Position numbers and translations under genes: made by a program. A model generated the notes under the pieces. The model saw only the letters and a program-made list of their open reading frames with translations. It did no database searches and was not told the DNA's origin. Below are positions 48,392 through 57,803 of a stretch of DNA of 64,000 nucleotides, one piece after another (the first letter of the stretch is position 1; each line of letters opens with the position of its first letter). Origin of the DNA: Adiantum capillus-veneris (lineage: Eukaryota; Streptophyta; Polypodiopsida; Polypodiales; Pteridaceae); assembly GCA_014529385.2 (NCBI GenBank), contig CM043946.1, positions 21,630,577 through 21,694,576 of the forward strand. Direction: 5' to 3'.

Positions 48392-48889
48392 TTTTTTTGA
48401 ATAAATTGTTTTTTGAAAAAGTGGACTTTTAGTACTTATAGGTCTAAAAAAATATCCAAAAAATGATTTTTTGATACGTATATATATTGGGGAAGAGTTT
48501 TAAGTCAAAAATAAGTAAAAATAATTTTTTTGAAAAAAATCAAATTTTGGTTCTTAGTGACCCACGTTTTTGCTGATGTGACCACACCCCTTTACTCCCT
48601 TCACTTTCAAAAAAGCTAGAGAGAGAAAGTGACCTCCTAGATCCACATCCTACATGTGTCTAAGAAAAACACTAGAAAAGCCTACTCAAAACTAGCTTCT
48701 TGAATGCCCTTGTCCCCTTAACCCTACACAACATTAGCCTTAATCCCTTAAAATTAGGATCCCTTACAAAGCCCATGCAAAGTCCATATTTCTACTAGTG
48801 TCGAGTAGGAATTAGCATCTTATCTCGAGATTTTGGAAGGATATGTACAAGAACCACAGTTGAGGACAACAGTTTAGAAGCTAGAGGGA

Positions 48890-50220
48890 TGTTTCTAAAT
48901 ATACTATTTTCTTATTTTTTTGAATAATTTGTATTTATTGAAATCAGTTTATATACATGAACCGTTAAAGTTGGCAATTGTAGATCTATTGGAATTGATA
49001 AAAGCCATCAAGAATAGACGACTTTGATGTGTCATATGGTGGGTGACATCAAGCATTGTGAAGGAGTTATACCGTTAGTTCGGTGGAAGAGATCGGGGAA
49101 TGGGTATTCTTGATGCGTCATATGATGAGTGAGGGAAGCGTCAGATAGGGAATATTTCATTGTTTTGGGAGGAAATCCAAACTGGATAAAGGATTACGTG
49201 TAAATACATGGGCACAAAAATAAATATGAAATTTGAGAAGATTTTTCAAAAAAGCAAGGAATTCTTAAGTGCTTTCTGAGAAAACATCTGCTTTCCCGCA
49301 AGAAAATATATGTCTACATTGCATCTGTGCATGAGTTTGCATCCAAGGACACCTAGGAAATGCAATGTAGCATCGATTTTAGGTCACTAAGTTTTTATTG
49401 AGTTTTTAATAGGTTCATACTTTTTAAAATAAGCACGCCCAAGAGGAGGCCACCCCACATCTGCTAGAAATAGCTAGGCAGCCAATGATCCCTATCTCTC
49501 TCCTCTCTCTAAAGCTACCACCAATCTTTCTCTCTCTCCTCCCAGATATTCCAGCGTCCTCTTGCTCTGTTATTTTTGTAGGAAGTTTGCCAACTATTCC
49601 TATCATCTCGAGAGGCCTAAAAAAGCCAAAATTTATAGCACCATCTTGCTCCACAATTGCTGTAGAAAGGAGTTTGCCAACTATTCCTGCCAACTCTAAA
49701 GGCCTATAAAAGCAATCTAGCACCCCTTCTCTCAGGAAAAAATTTCTAGTGCTAGCACAAGGACACTACCACTAGGAAACTGTAAGTGATCACGAGAAGT
49801 TGACGTACAGAGGTTGCTCTTTCGTACTAGGAGCAACAAGTGGAGCTTGTGAATATGCACTATGAGTTGTTGCTTTTGTGTTTGTTCTCTTTGTAGGTAC
49901 CACATCATGGAGAAGGAGAAAGGAGGCTTTTGGGAATTCCAAAAACAGAGTCCCAAACGATCTGCAGAGCTTTACGCTTTGAGTACAAACAACAAAGGAA
50001 TTGAGAGCTCGTCTCTTGGATTTCCCTAATAGAAAGGAAATGTCCATCGAGTCTAAGATCTAGAACGAAGGGGCTTTCTCCGGTTATTGTGCTTGGAAAA
50101 AAAATTCTCCTTGTATAAGGATTCTCTTTAAGGGAGGGGACTAGTCCATCTTTTGGTTCCCATTATGTGTTGATCTTCTCCCTTGTCTCCTTTCGTCAAT
50201 TTTCTATTTGTTTTCTGCTT
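48890..50220 (+). repeat. LTR/leader block A
   Basis: Starts TGTTTCTAAAT after a purine tract (AGAAGCTAGAGGGA). TATA box TATAAAA at 49705-49711. The promoter region is duplicated: 49561-49644 and 49645-49730 share CTTGCTC, AGTTTGCCAACTATTCCT and a GGCCTA(T/A)AAAA box. It ends where integrase begins. The exact LTR 3' end and PBS are not identified. Confidence 0.65.
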
Positions 50221-50799
50221 ACCATCCCCAACTGGATTGGCAGAGTGAGATCCCCAATTCCATAGTATTGAATATGGATATGTTGAAACCCTATGTGTTA
50301 GACAAAAAGTTTGATTGGGAGAAGTATTTGTCCCTTGTCTAGTTAGCGTATAACAATATCGTACATTCATCTATGGGGAAGGAATCCTTTTAGATTCTTT
50401 ATGGTAAGCAGGAAGACCATCAAGTGTAAGATCTAGAATGAAGGGGTTTTCTCCAATTATGCTTATAAAAAGAATTCTTCTTAAATAAAGATTCTCTTTA
50501 AGAGAGGGGATCTCGTTTGGTCAATATTCTATTTATTTTTTGCTTATCATCCCTAAATGGATGGGCAGAGTGAGATCCCAAATTCCATAATATTGGATAT
50601 GGATATATTGAAACCCTTTGTGTTAGACAAGAAGTTTGATTGGAAGAAGTATTTGCCCCTTCTTGAGTTAGCATATAACAATATCGTGCATTCATCTACG
50701 GGGAAGGAACCCTTTGAGATTCTTTATGGTAAGCCTTTGCTTCTATTGATCCTTTTAACTAAGAAAAAAGGATTCTTTATGGTACGCCTTTGCTTCTAT
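50054..50799 (+). repeat. 373-bp tandem duplication of the LTR-end/integrase junction
   Basis: TAAGATCTAGAA occurs at 50054 and 50427 and the following sequence matches in order: GGGGTTTTCTCC-like, AAGATTCTCTTTAA, the CATCCC junction, GTGAGATCCC, TTCTTTATGGTAAGC. The copies differ at many bases, so it is not recent. Confidence 0.8.
50221..50410 (+). pseudogene. INT: Integrase fragment, short duplicate
   Basis: First copy of the integrase start in this unit. It ends abruptly at TATGGTAAGCA, where a 373-bp tandem duplication restarts with LTR-end sequence (50411-50545). Confidence 0.75.
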
Positions 50800-51403
50800 T
50801 GATCCTTTTAACTAAGAAAAAGATATTTGCAAAGCAAATGAGTTTTTCTAGGATATGGACATCACCTATGGGAAAATATTACGCTCTCTAGAAAACCATA
50901 AGAAATTTGCGAACAAGCATTGATGAAGGAATTTGGACTTAAGAGTCGGTCAATTGGTCTTAGTCAATTTTGAGAAGACAAGACTAAAGAAACAAGTGAC
51001 ACAAAAGGGAAAAGTGGTTTTAAAAAAATTTGATCATTATTATGGGTTGTTTAACATAATCGACTAAGTGAACGATGTGACGTTCCAATTAGAGGTGTCA
51101 CCCAATATAATGCTTTCCATAAAAGTTTACTCCAGCCATATGTGGAATCACCTTCAAGTCAGAGCCTATTGTTGAGGTTGAGGAAACCTAGAAGAAATAC
51201 TCCAATCGGAGCAGATGTTTCACCATCAGGAGCGGCCATTAAAATCTAGAAAGGTTACACAAAATTATTTGGTTAAATTCAGGAACTATTCTACTTTGGA
51301 GGCTGAGTTGATGACCAAGCAGGAATTAGCATCTTATCCCACGAATCTGGAAGGATATTTATAAGCACTATAGTTGAGGACAATTGTTTAAAAGCCAGAG
51401 AGA
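50546..51403 (+). pseudogene. INT: Integrase C-terminal part and chromodomain-like tail, copy B
   Basis: HPKWMGR-type start, then ILKPFVLDKKFDWKKYLPLL, YNNIVHSSTGKEPFEILYGK, and after stops VNDVTFQLE and a tail resembling KSRKVTQNYLVKFRNYSTL. The last part is a chromodomain-like end found in chromoviruses. A 53-bp tandem duplication (50719-50771 and 50772-50823) shifts the frame. It is dead. Confidence 0.75.
50719..50823 (+). repeat. 53-bp tandem duplication within integrase
   Basis: GATTCTTTATGGTA(A/C)GCC through TTTAACTAAGAAAAA occurs twice in a row, with one base change and one length difference. Confidence 0.9.
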
Positions 51404-51921
51404 TATTTCCAAATGGACTATTTTCTTATTTTTTGAGTAATTTCTATTCAATAAAATGAGGATATTTAAATGTGTACACTTGAACTATTGAAGTTAGGAA
51501 TCGTAGATGTACTTGAATTGATAAAAACCATCAAGAATGGATAACTCTGATATGTCATATGATGGGTGACATTAAGCATCATGAACGATATTTCGGTGGG
51601 AGAGATTAGAGAATGGGTATTTGTGATGTGTCACATGATAGGTGATAGGAGCATCAGATAGGGAATACTCCAATGGTTTGAGAGTAATTCCAAACAGGAT
51701 AAAGGTTTATGCATAAAGACGTAGGCACAAGAATAAAGATGGATCTTTTTGGGAAAGCAAATTCTTTCTCATGAATGAGAAAATCTATGTTTGCATTGCA
51801 TCTATGCGTGAGGTTGCATCCAAGGATGCAAGGGAAGTGCTTGTAGCATCAATTTTCAGCTCACTAAGTTCTTATTGAGTTTTTAAACAAGTTCACACTT
51901 TTTAAAATACGTGACGACTGG

Positions 51922-52085
51922 CCACTTAAAAAGTGGACAGTCACCCATATTAGAAAGGCATGCCCAAGAGGAGGCACTTGTCAGTCCACTTAATATGGGT
52001 GACTTTCCACTTAAAAAGTGGACAGTCACCCATATTAAAAAGGCATGCCCAAGAGGAGGCACTTGTCAGTCCCCACATCTATTAG
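51922..52085. repeat. 85-bp tandem duplication with short palindromes
   Basis: CCACTTAAAAAGTGG occurs at 51922 and 52007, followed in both by ACAGTCACCCATATTA, AAAGGCATGCCCAAGAGG and CACTTGTCAGTCC. Between them CACCCATATTA is echoed inverted as TTAATATGGGTG. Block C has a related palindrome near 58347. Confidence 0.85.
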
Positions 52086-52091
52086 AAATAG

Positions 52092-52231
52092 CCATGGGGG
52101 ATTCACTAGGGGGGTATTCTAAGGCCAAATGGATAGATTTTACATAGGGGGTCCCATATGTAGGGGTTAAAAAGGCAATTTTGTTGCACACAGGTGGCGT
52201 CCCCCTATTACTACTAGTGAATCACCCATGG
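52092..52231. mobile_element. 140-bp MITE with 18-bp inverted ends
   Basis: Left end CCATGGGGGATTCACTAG; the right end reversed is CCATGGGTGATTCACTAG, one mismatch. AAATAG flanks it on both sides (52086-52091 and 52232-52237). The empty site is seen in block A (GAAATAGCTAGGCAGCC), so the insertion and 6-bp duplication are direct observations. No coding capacity. Superfamily undecided. Confidence 0.9.
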
Positions 52232-52792
52232 AAATAGATAGGCAGCCAATGATCCCTCTCTCTCCTCTATCTAAAGCTGCCACCATCCCTATTGTTGCAG
52301 GGATTTTATTGACTGTTCCTTCCGAGTCTAGAGGCCTATAAAAGAAACCTAGCACCCCCTCTCCCAAGCCAAAATTTACAGTGCTAGCACAAGGAAACAC
52401 TACCACCGAGAAAATGCAAGTGATTGGCAAGCAAGAAGTCTACTTACAGAGGTTGCTTTTCCATACTAGGAGCAATAGGTGAAGCTTGTGAATCTTCTCT
52501 ACTAGTTATTTCTTTTGTGTTTGTGCTCTTTACAGATACTCCATCATGAGGAAGGAACAAGGAGGCTTAAGCCTACACTCGAGAATTCTAAAAATGGAAT
52601 CCCAAACGGTATGTGGAGCTTTATGCTCTTATTACAGATGAGAAAGGAATAGAGAGCTCGTCTCTCGACTTTCCCTAATGGAAATGAAATGACCATCGAG
52701 TCTAAGATCTAGAACAGAGGGGTTTTCTTCAATTATTGTGCTTGTTAAAAGAATTCTGATTAAAGTGGGAGACCAACCCATCTTGTAATCCC

Positions 52793-53018
52793 TGTTGGAA
52801 TTAGGGTTGCAAAGAAACGCACATAGCTTGGAGAAGATGAAGGAATTCAAGGCACACAATAGAGAGTGTGTTACTTAGTGTGCAATGGAAAGATAGATAG
52901 CCCTAGAGTGATGGGCGTATATACAATGCTCGGGGGAAAAAACCTCCTAAAGAGGGAAAAAGAGCCCCGGCAGTCCTAATGTGTTCACACACATCACTAC
53001 CACATGTATATGGTAACA
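52793..53018 (-). repeat. 3' LTR of gag-less copia (226 bp)
   Basis: TGTTGGAATTAGGG to ATGGTAACA on the + strand. Confidence 0.93.
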
Positions 53019-53031
53019 AATCCCCCCTGGA
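53019..53031 (-). promoter_or_regulatory. Polypurine tract
   Basis: Minus strand TCCAGGGGGGATT directly before the LTR start TGTTACC. Confidence 0.75.
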
Positions 53032-53090
53032 GTGATGCGGTGAACGAGAGCTGGCACATGAGTAAAGGGAAGTGCCATGCCCTGAGGACA

Positions 53091-54172
53091 TGATCAGTCC
53101 ACAAAGGGGAGTAAGCCCAAAGCTTTGCGGAAAGCTTCAAGCTTCTCATGAGACAATGCCTTTGTGAAAAGATCCGCAAGGTTGTCCTGTGTTGGCACAT
53201 AAGCCAAGCTGATCTCTCCTGCTGAGAGCCTCTCCCTGACATAGTGGTAATGCACCTCAATATTCTTTGTGCGAGCATGAAAACCTGGGTTCCTTGCAAC
53301 TGCCAATGTGCTCTAACTGTTAGTGTAGATAGTGTTGGCAGTGTCCTATCCAACACCCAAATCATCCATAAGGCGTCTGACCCATACACACTCAACGTAG
53401 CTGTGAAGACTGCCCTGTACTCAGCCTCATAACTCGAAGTGGCCAAAGTAGGTTGCTTCTTGCTCAACCATGATATACATGAACTTCCAAGCATGAAACG
53501 AAAACCACTTGTGGACACTCGCATGTCAAAACAACCAGCCCAATTTGAGTCCGAAAAAGCATGTAAGTCTGGTGGTAATGATCCCCCCTTGGGATAAAAC
53601 AAGCCAAGATGTAAAGTGCCACTAAGGTAGCGGAAAATCCTCTTGACAGCCTGCCAATGCTTAGACCCTGGGCTATGCATAAATCTGCTGACTTGTGAGA
53701 CTGCAAACTGAATATCCGGCCTCGTGTTGCATACATAAATGAGGCAGCCAATAGCAGTTTGGTAAAGAGTGACATCAGCAGGATCGCCAGCATCATGTAG
53801 ACTCAACTTCAAACATGTTTCCATGGGAGTGGCAATAGGTTTGCAATCCTCAAGTTCGAACTTACATAGCAATGTCTTTATGTAACTTTTCAAACACAAG
53901 GCAATACCACCATCACACTCCTTAAACTGTATACCCAAGTAGTGATGCAACAGCCCCAAATCTTTCATCTTGAAAGTAGCATTCAAATCAGCCTTAAATT
54001 CAGCAATATGTCTCTTATTTGGTCCACTGATCAGCAAATCATCGACATAAAGAACCACAATGAGAAGTACATCACCCTCACGCTTTACATACAATGTGCT
54101 TTCTGTTGGACTATTATGAAAGCCTCGTTTAACCAAATGAGTGTTATCTTTCTCATACAAAGCATGAGGAGA
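53091..54172 (-). pseudogene. RT-RNaseH: Copia RT C-terminal part and RNase H, pseudogene
   Basis: Contains LYVDDLLISG (RT motif C), FKMKDLGLLHHYLGIQ, LIYVCNTRPDIQFAVSQVSR, HAFSDSNWAGC and SSYEAEYRA, all standard copia marks. After EAEYRA the frame shifts. RNase H resumes in another frame at 53306-53094 (HARTKNIEVHYHYVRE, DNLADLFTKAL). A stop lies at the LYGL/QSPHAL junction at about 54173-54175. Confidence 0.9.
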
Positions 54173-54175
54173 TTG

Positions 54176-55130
54176 CTACAACCCATACAAAGCCTTCTTA
54201 CATTTGCACACTTTGTCCTCTTGTCCTTTTATGACAAAACCGCGAGGCTGCGTTACATAAACTTCCTCAAATATGTCACCATTCAAGAAAGCAGTAACAA
54301 TGTCTGATTGATGTACATCCCAACCAAAATGAGCTGCCAATGCACATAGAAAAGGCACAGTAGTCATACGACAAGTGGGAGCAAAAGTCTCTTCATAATC
54401 TATGCCTTTTTGTTGTGCATAACCTTTTGCAACAAGTCGAGCCTTATGGCGATCAATCTCACCATCTGGCTTGCGTTTCAACTTGTAAACCCACTTCATA
54501 CCAATGGCCTTTTTGCCAGGAGGAAAATCACATAAAGTCCATGTGTCATTTTCTATAAGTGCATCATATTCTGATTGCATGGCAGCCATCCAATTTTCTG
54601 AATTCTGTGCTTCATCAAAAGACAGAGGCTCCTCAACATCATGTAAGCTAGACATAGCCAAAGCATAACAATCTAATGCAGAAGATGCATGGCGAGAGCC
54701 TGAACGAGTACGACTAGACAAAGGTGCATCCAATTTACTGTCACGCAAAGTGTGCACCAGCCATTTTAGCATACCTCTAGCCTGCTCATTTTCAGCCCTT
54801 TCCTCATCAAGTACATCATGTACATCTGCATCAGTAATAGGTTGATCTAAAACATTTTCAGCAACTCCCATAGGCTGCACATTTGCCTCATTGGAACTTA
54901 CATTCATATTTCCACCACTGAAAAGAGGCAACAAAGTGTCATAAATGTCATGTGAGCTTACATTACTGTCTCTAGTACATGACAGCAAGGGCTGAACAGA
55001 ATCTTCCACAACACTACATCCTGTGAAACCAGAATACGTTTTGTTTGCCGATGATACAACCTGTAACCTTTGCTTTCAGCACTATAACCAACAAAAATAC
55101 ATTTGACAGCCTTATCATCCAATTTTCTGC
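54176..55130 (-). pseudogene. RT: Copia RT N-terminal part, pseudogene
   Basis: NSENWMAAMQSEYDALIEN, TWTLCDFPPGKKAIGMKWVY, HKARLVAKGYAQQKGIDYEE, then HQSDIVTAFLNGDI with the motif-A Asp, and KKALYGL. Same frame as the RT C-terminal part, one stop between. Joined to integrase by a frameshift near 55010-55131. Confidence 0.9.
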
Positions 55131-55131
55131 A

Positions 55132-55800
55132 CTACACTTGTAACACCAAAGCATATGCCAAACAGCCAAAAACACGTAGGTGCTCAATAGAGGTCTTTCT
55201 ATCATGCCATGCTTCATAAGGAGTAATAGACTGAAAATCTTTTGTAGGACCCCTATTAAGTACATAAGTGGCACACATGATGGCCTCAAGCCAAAAAGAA
55301 TGCGGCAAAGCTTGACTTTTGACCATACATTGTGCTATTTCTGTTAGTGACGTGTTTTTCCTCTCAACAACACCATTTTGCTGAGGTGTGTAAGGCACTG
55401 TACATTGGTGTTTTATCCCACGACTAGCCAGAAATGCATTAAATTCATGAGACATATACTCCCCCCCTCGATCGGAACGGAGGGTGCCCATAGTACATTT
55501 CGAGACATTTTCAACCATAACCAGAAATTGTTTGAAGCACATAAAAACTTCGGAATTCGCTTTAAGTGGGAATACCCATGCATGCCTGGAGTAATCATCA
55601 ATGAAAGTCACGAAGTACAGGTAATTTCCCAAAGATGGAGTTTGCATGGGTCCACAAACATCACTATGCACAAGCTGCAACTTGCATGTGGCTCGAACTG
55701 AACCGTCCTTTGGAAACTTAGAATGCTGCATCTTACCCAAAATACAGCCTTCACAAACATGTTTGACAGGTGCTTCAAGAGGCGGCAAAGAAGCAACCAT
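55132..55800 (-). pseudogene. INT: Copia integrase
   Basis: CEGCILGKMQHSKFP (end of the zinc finger), VHSDVCGPM (first Asp), LRSDRGGEYMS (second Asp), YTPQQNGVVERKN (Glu), then FWLEAIMCATYVLNR. This stretch is open with all catalytic residues. A stop separates it from the pre-integrase part. Confidence 0.92.
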
Positions 55801-56394
55801 ATCAGATTACTGCAGACGCAGCAAACTGGCAAAATTCAGATGACCAAGACGTGCATGCCAAAGTTTTGCATTTGAAATAGCCCTTGAATCTGCAACAGCA
55901 TTTGCAAAATTTTTTCCACACTTCTCATACAAAGTGAGCTTATATAGCCCACGGCACAAAAGCCCAGATGCAACAATTTCATCACCAAAACTGAGATCAT
56001 GAATTGTACATCTGTCATCCACAAATTTGACTACAAGTCCAAGTCTAGCAAGTGCGGATACAGACAAGAGATTCTTCTTGATCCCAGGTACATAAAGTGC
56101 ATCAACAAGTGTGAAGGAGCTTCCATTAGCAGCAGTGAGCACAATCTTTCCAGCTCCCTAAACTGGATAAGAGGCGTTGTTGGCACAAGTGACTGAATTC
56201 CCATGAGGGACAGACTCGAGAGAGGTAAACAATTCACGATGTGAGGTAATGTGCTTTGTAGCACCACTGTCGAAATACCACACATGTGAATCTGCAGCAA
56301 CTGACAAGCATGCATCATGGACAGCAGGATTGTAAGTGCACTCTGGACTAAAAGCCCATTCTGCATCAACATCAGCAACACATTCTCCTTTCAC
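55801..56394 (-). pseudogene. pro: Copia protease and pre-integrase, pseudogene
   Basis: VWYFDSGATKHITSH holds the protease active site DSGAT intact. DALYVPGIKKNLLSVSAL and KLWHARLGHLNF are the pre-integrase marks. Stops near 56157 and 55806 break the frame. Confidence 0.88.
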
Positions 56395-56685
56395 AGAAGA
56401 CTCAACAATGGCTGCATTTGTAGTGGAACCAGCATTTGCAGCGGAACCATCCTTTTCTTCTTAGCCTCTTTGGCCTTCAACTTAGGACACGACTTGATCA
56501 AGTGATCATTACCTAAAGTGGGAACGGAGGCCGAAATGAGCCCGAATCAGAAATCTGAGCAGACTAGGCTCTTCGAGCAAATCAGAAACATTTGTTTACC
56601 TGCAAACGCTCGCCAAAGATCACTGAAATCGGTGAAAGTGAGCAGGCGTGTACTGGAGCAGCTGGCCACTAAGCCCGGGAGGACG
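56395..56685 (-). pseudogene. gag: Gag relic and leader of the gag-less copia
   Basis: Only GNDHLIKSCPKLKAKEA, the last half of a zinc knuckle and its tail, is left at about 56462-56512. Between this and the PBS are about 170 bases of leader. Normal copia gag is about 250 residues, so it has been deleted. Confidence 0.7.
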
Positions 56686-56703
56686 CAACCCGCTCTGATA
56701 CCA
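56686..56703 (-). promoter_or_regulatory. Primer binding site (initiator tRNA-Met type)
   Basis: Minus strand TGGTATCAGAGCGGGTTG, two bases from the 5' LTR end. The first 12 bases match initiator tRNA-Met. Confidence 0.92.
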
Positions 56704-56705
56704 AT

Positions 56706-56932
56706 TGTTGGAATTAGGGTTGTAGAGAAACGCACACAGCTTGGAGAAGATTAAGGAAGCTCAAGGCACACAATAGAGAGTGTGTTACTTAGTGTGAAAT
56801 GGAAAGAAAGATAGCCCTAGAGTGATGGGCGTATATACAATGCTCGGGGGGAAAAACCTCCTAAAGAGGGAAAAAATGCCCCGGCGGTCCTAATGTGTTC
56901 ACACACATCACTAGTACATGTATATGGTAACA
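56706..56932 (-). repeat. 5' LTR of gag-less copia (227 bp)
   Basis: Same ends as the left LTR; about 13 differences by eye. Confidence 0.93.
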
Positions 56933-56999
56933 ATACTCAATACTGTGTTGATCTTCTCCCTCGTCTCTTTTAATCAATATTCTATTTATTTTTTTCATA

Positions 57000-57803
57000 C
57001 CATCCCCAAACGGATGGGAAGAATGAGATCACAAAATCCATAGTATTAGATATGTTGAAACCATATGTGTCAGATAAACAGTTTGATTGGGAGAAGTATT
57101 TTCCTCTTGTTCAATATGCATATAACAATATCATACATTTGTCAACGGACAAGGAACCCTATGAGATTCTTTGTGGTAAGCCTTTTTTTCCACCAATCCT
57201 TTTTAACTAAGGAAAAGATATATGCTACAGATGAGCTTGTATGGGACATGGAAACTACCTATGGGCAAATATTACGGTCTTAGAAAATACATAAGAAAAT
57301 TGTAGACAAGCATAGAAAGAATTTGGGCTTAGCAGTAGTCAATTGGTCTTACTCAAGTTTGAGAATTGTGAGACTAAAGAAACAACCCATAAGGGAAAAG
57401 TGGTAAAATTTTCCAATCGTTAGTATGGGCCATTTATGATAATTGATCAAGTGAACGATGTGACATTCCGATTAGAGCTACCACCTAATTGGAGAATCCA
57501 TAATGCTTTCCATGTTAGTTTAGTCTGGCCATATGTGGGACCACGTCCAAGTCAACCATTTCTAAGCAACCTCCTGAGGTTGAGCAAATAGAGGAAATGC
57601 TCCAACTGGAGCATATGATTCATCACCAAAAGTGGCCACTAAAATCCAAAAAGATTACACGGAAGTACTTGAAAAAATTCAAGAACTATTCTTCTTTGGA
57701 CACTCAATTGATGACGGAGCAAGAATTAGCATCATATCCCAAGATTTTGGAAGGATATATACAAGCACTATAGTTGAGGACAATTGTTTAGAAGTCAGAG
57801 AGA
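57000..57803 (+). pseudogene. INT: Integrase C-terminal part, copy C
   Basis: Starts at the same CATCCCC junction as copy [38 protein letters not shown] and the chromodomain-like tail are readable through stops and a frameshift (57180-57210). It ends at the purine tract (GAAGTCAGAGAGA) before LTR block C. Confidence 0.75.

Larger units (their letters stand above)
43234..48800. mobile_element. CACTA-like non-autonomous DNA transposon (5.57 kb), tentative
   Basis: The boundaries come from the interrupted host: CTCAATTGAT at the left and TCGAGTAGGAATTAG at the right correspond to the unbroken string in copies at 51305 and 57705. The right end read inward is CACTAGTAGAAATATGGAC, which fits CACTA (En/Spm) termini. 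The left end is CATTGTTAGGAAAAATATGAAC, a diverged match. Further inverted matches: AAATATGAAC at 43246 with GTCCATATTT at 48782, and GGGATTAAGGTTAAT at 43272 with ATTAGCCTTAATCCC at 48733. No transposase is visible. The expected 3-bp target duplication is not clean (GAT against TCG). Confidence 0.6.
51404..52792 (+). repeat. LTR/leader block B (right end cut by copia)
   Basis: Starts TATTTCCAAAT (TG changed to TA). TATAAAA at 52337-52343. It carries an 85-bp tandem duplication and a MITE that blocks A and C lack. The copia element begins at 52793 and the block resumes for about 65 bases at 56933. Confidence 0.65.
52793..56932 (-). mobile_element. Gag-less Ty1/copia element, decayed (4.1 kb)
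   Basis: LTRs of 226 and 227 bp (about 6% different by eye) flank PBS, pol and PPT on the minus strand. Pol order is protease/pre-integrase, integrase, RT, RNase H, which is copia. Only the last few residues of gag remain, so about 0.8-1 kb was lost between leader and zinc knuckle. Pol has several stops and at least two frameshifts. Flanks ATCCC and ATACT do not form a clean target duplication. It lies in the end of gypsy block B. Confidence 0.92.

Noticed and set aside
48132-48432. Pro/Ser- and Gly/Glu/Arg-rich frames.
   Set aside because: Compositional artefacts of the GA-rich tract.
43233-48798. Helitron reading: TC start, CTAG end, insertion between A and T without target duplication.
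   Set aside because: It fits the flanks, but I found no 3' hairpin before CTAG, and the inverted subterminal matches favour an element with inverted ends. Kept only as the alternative.
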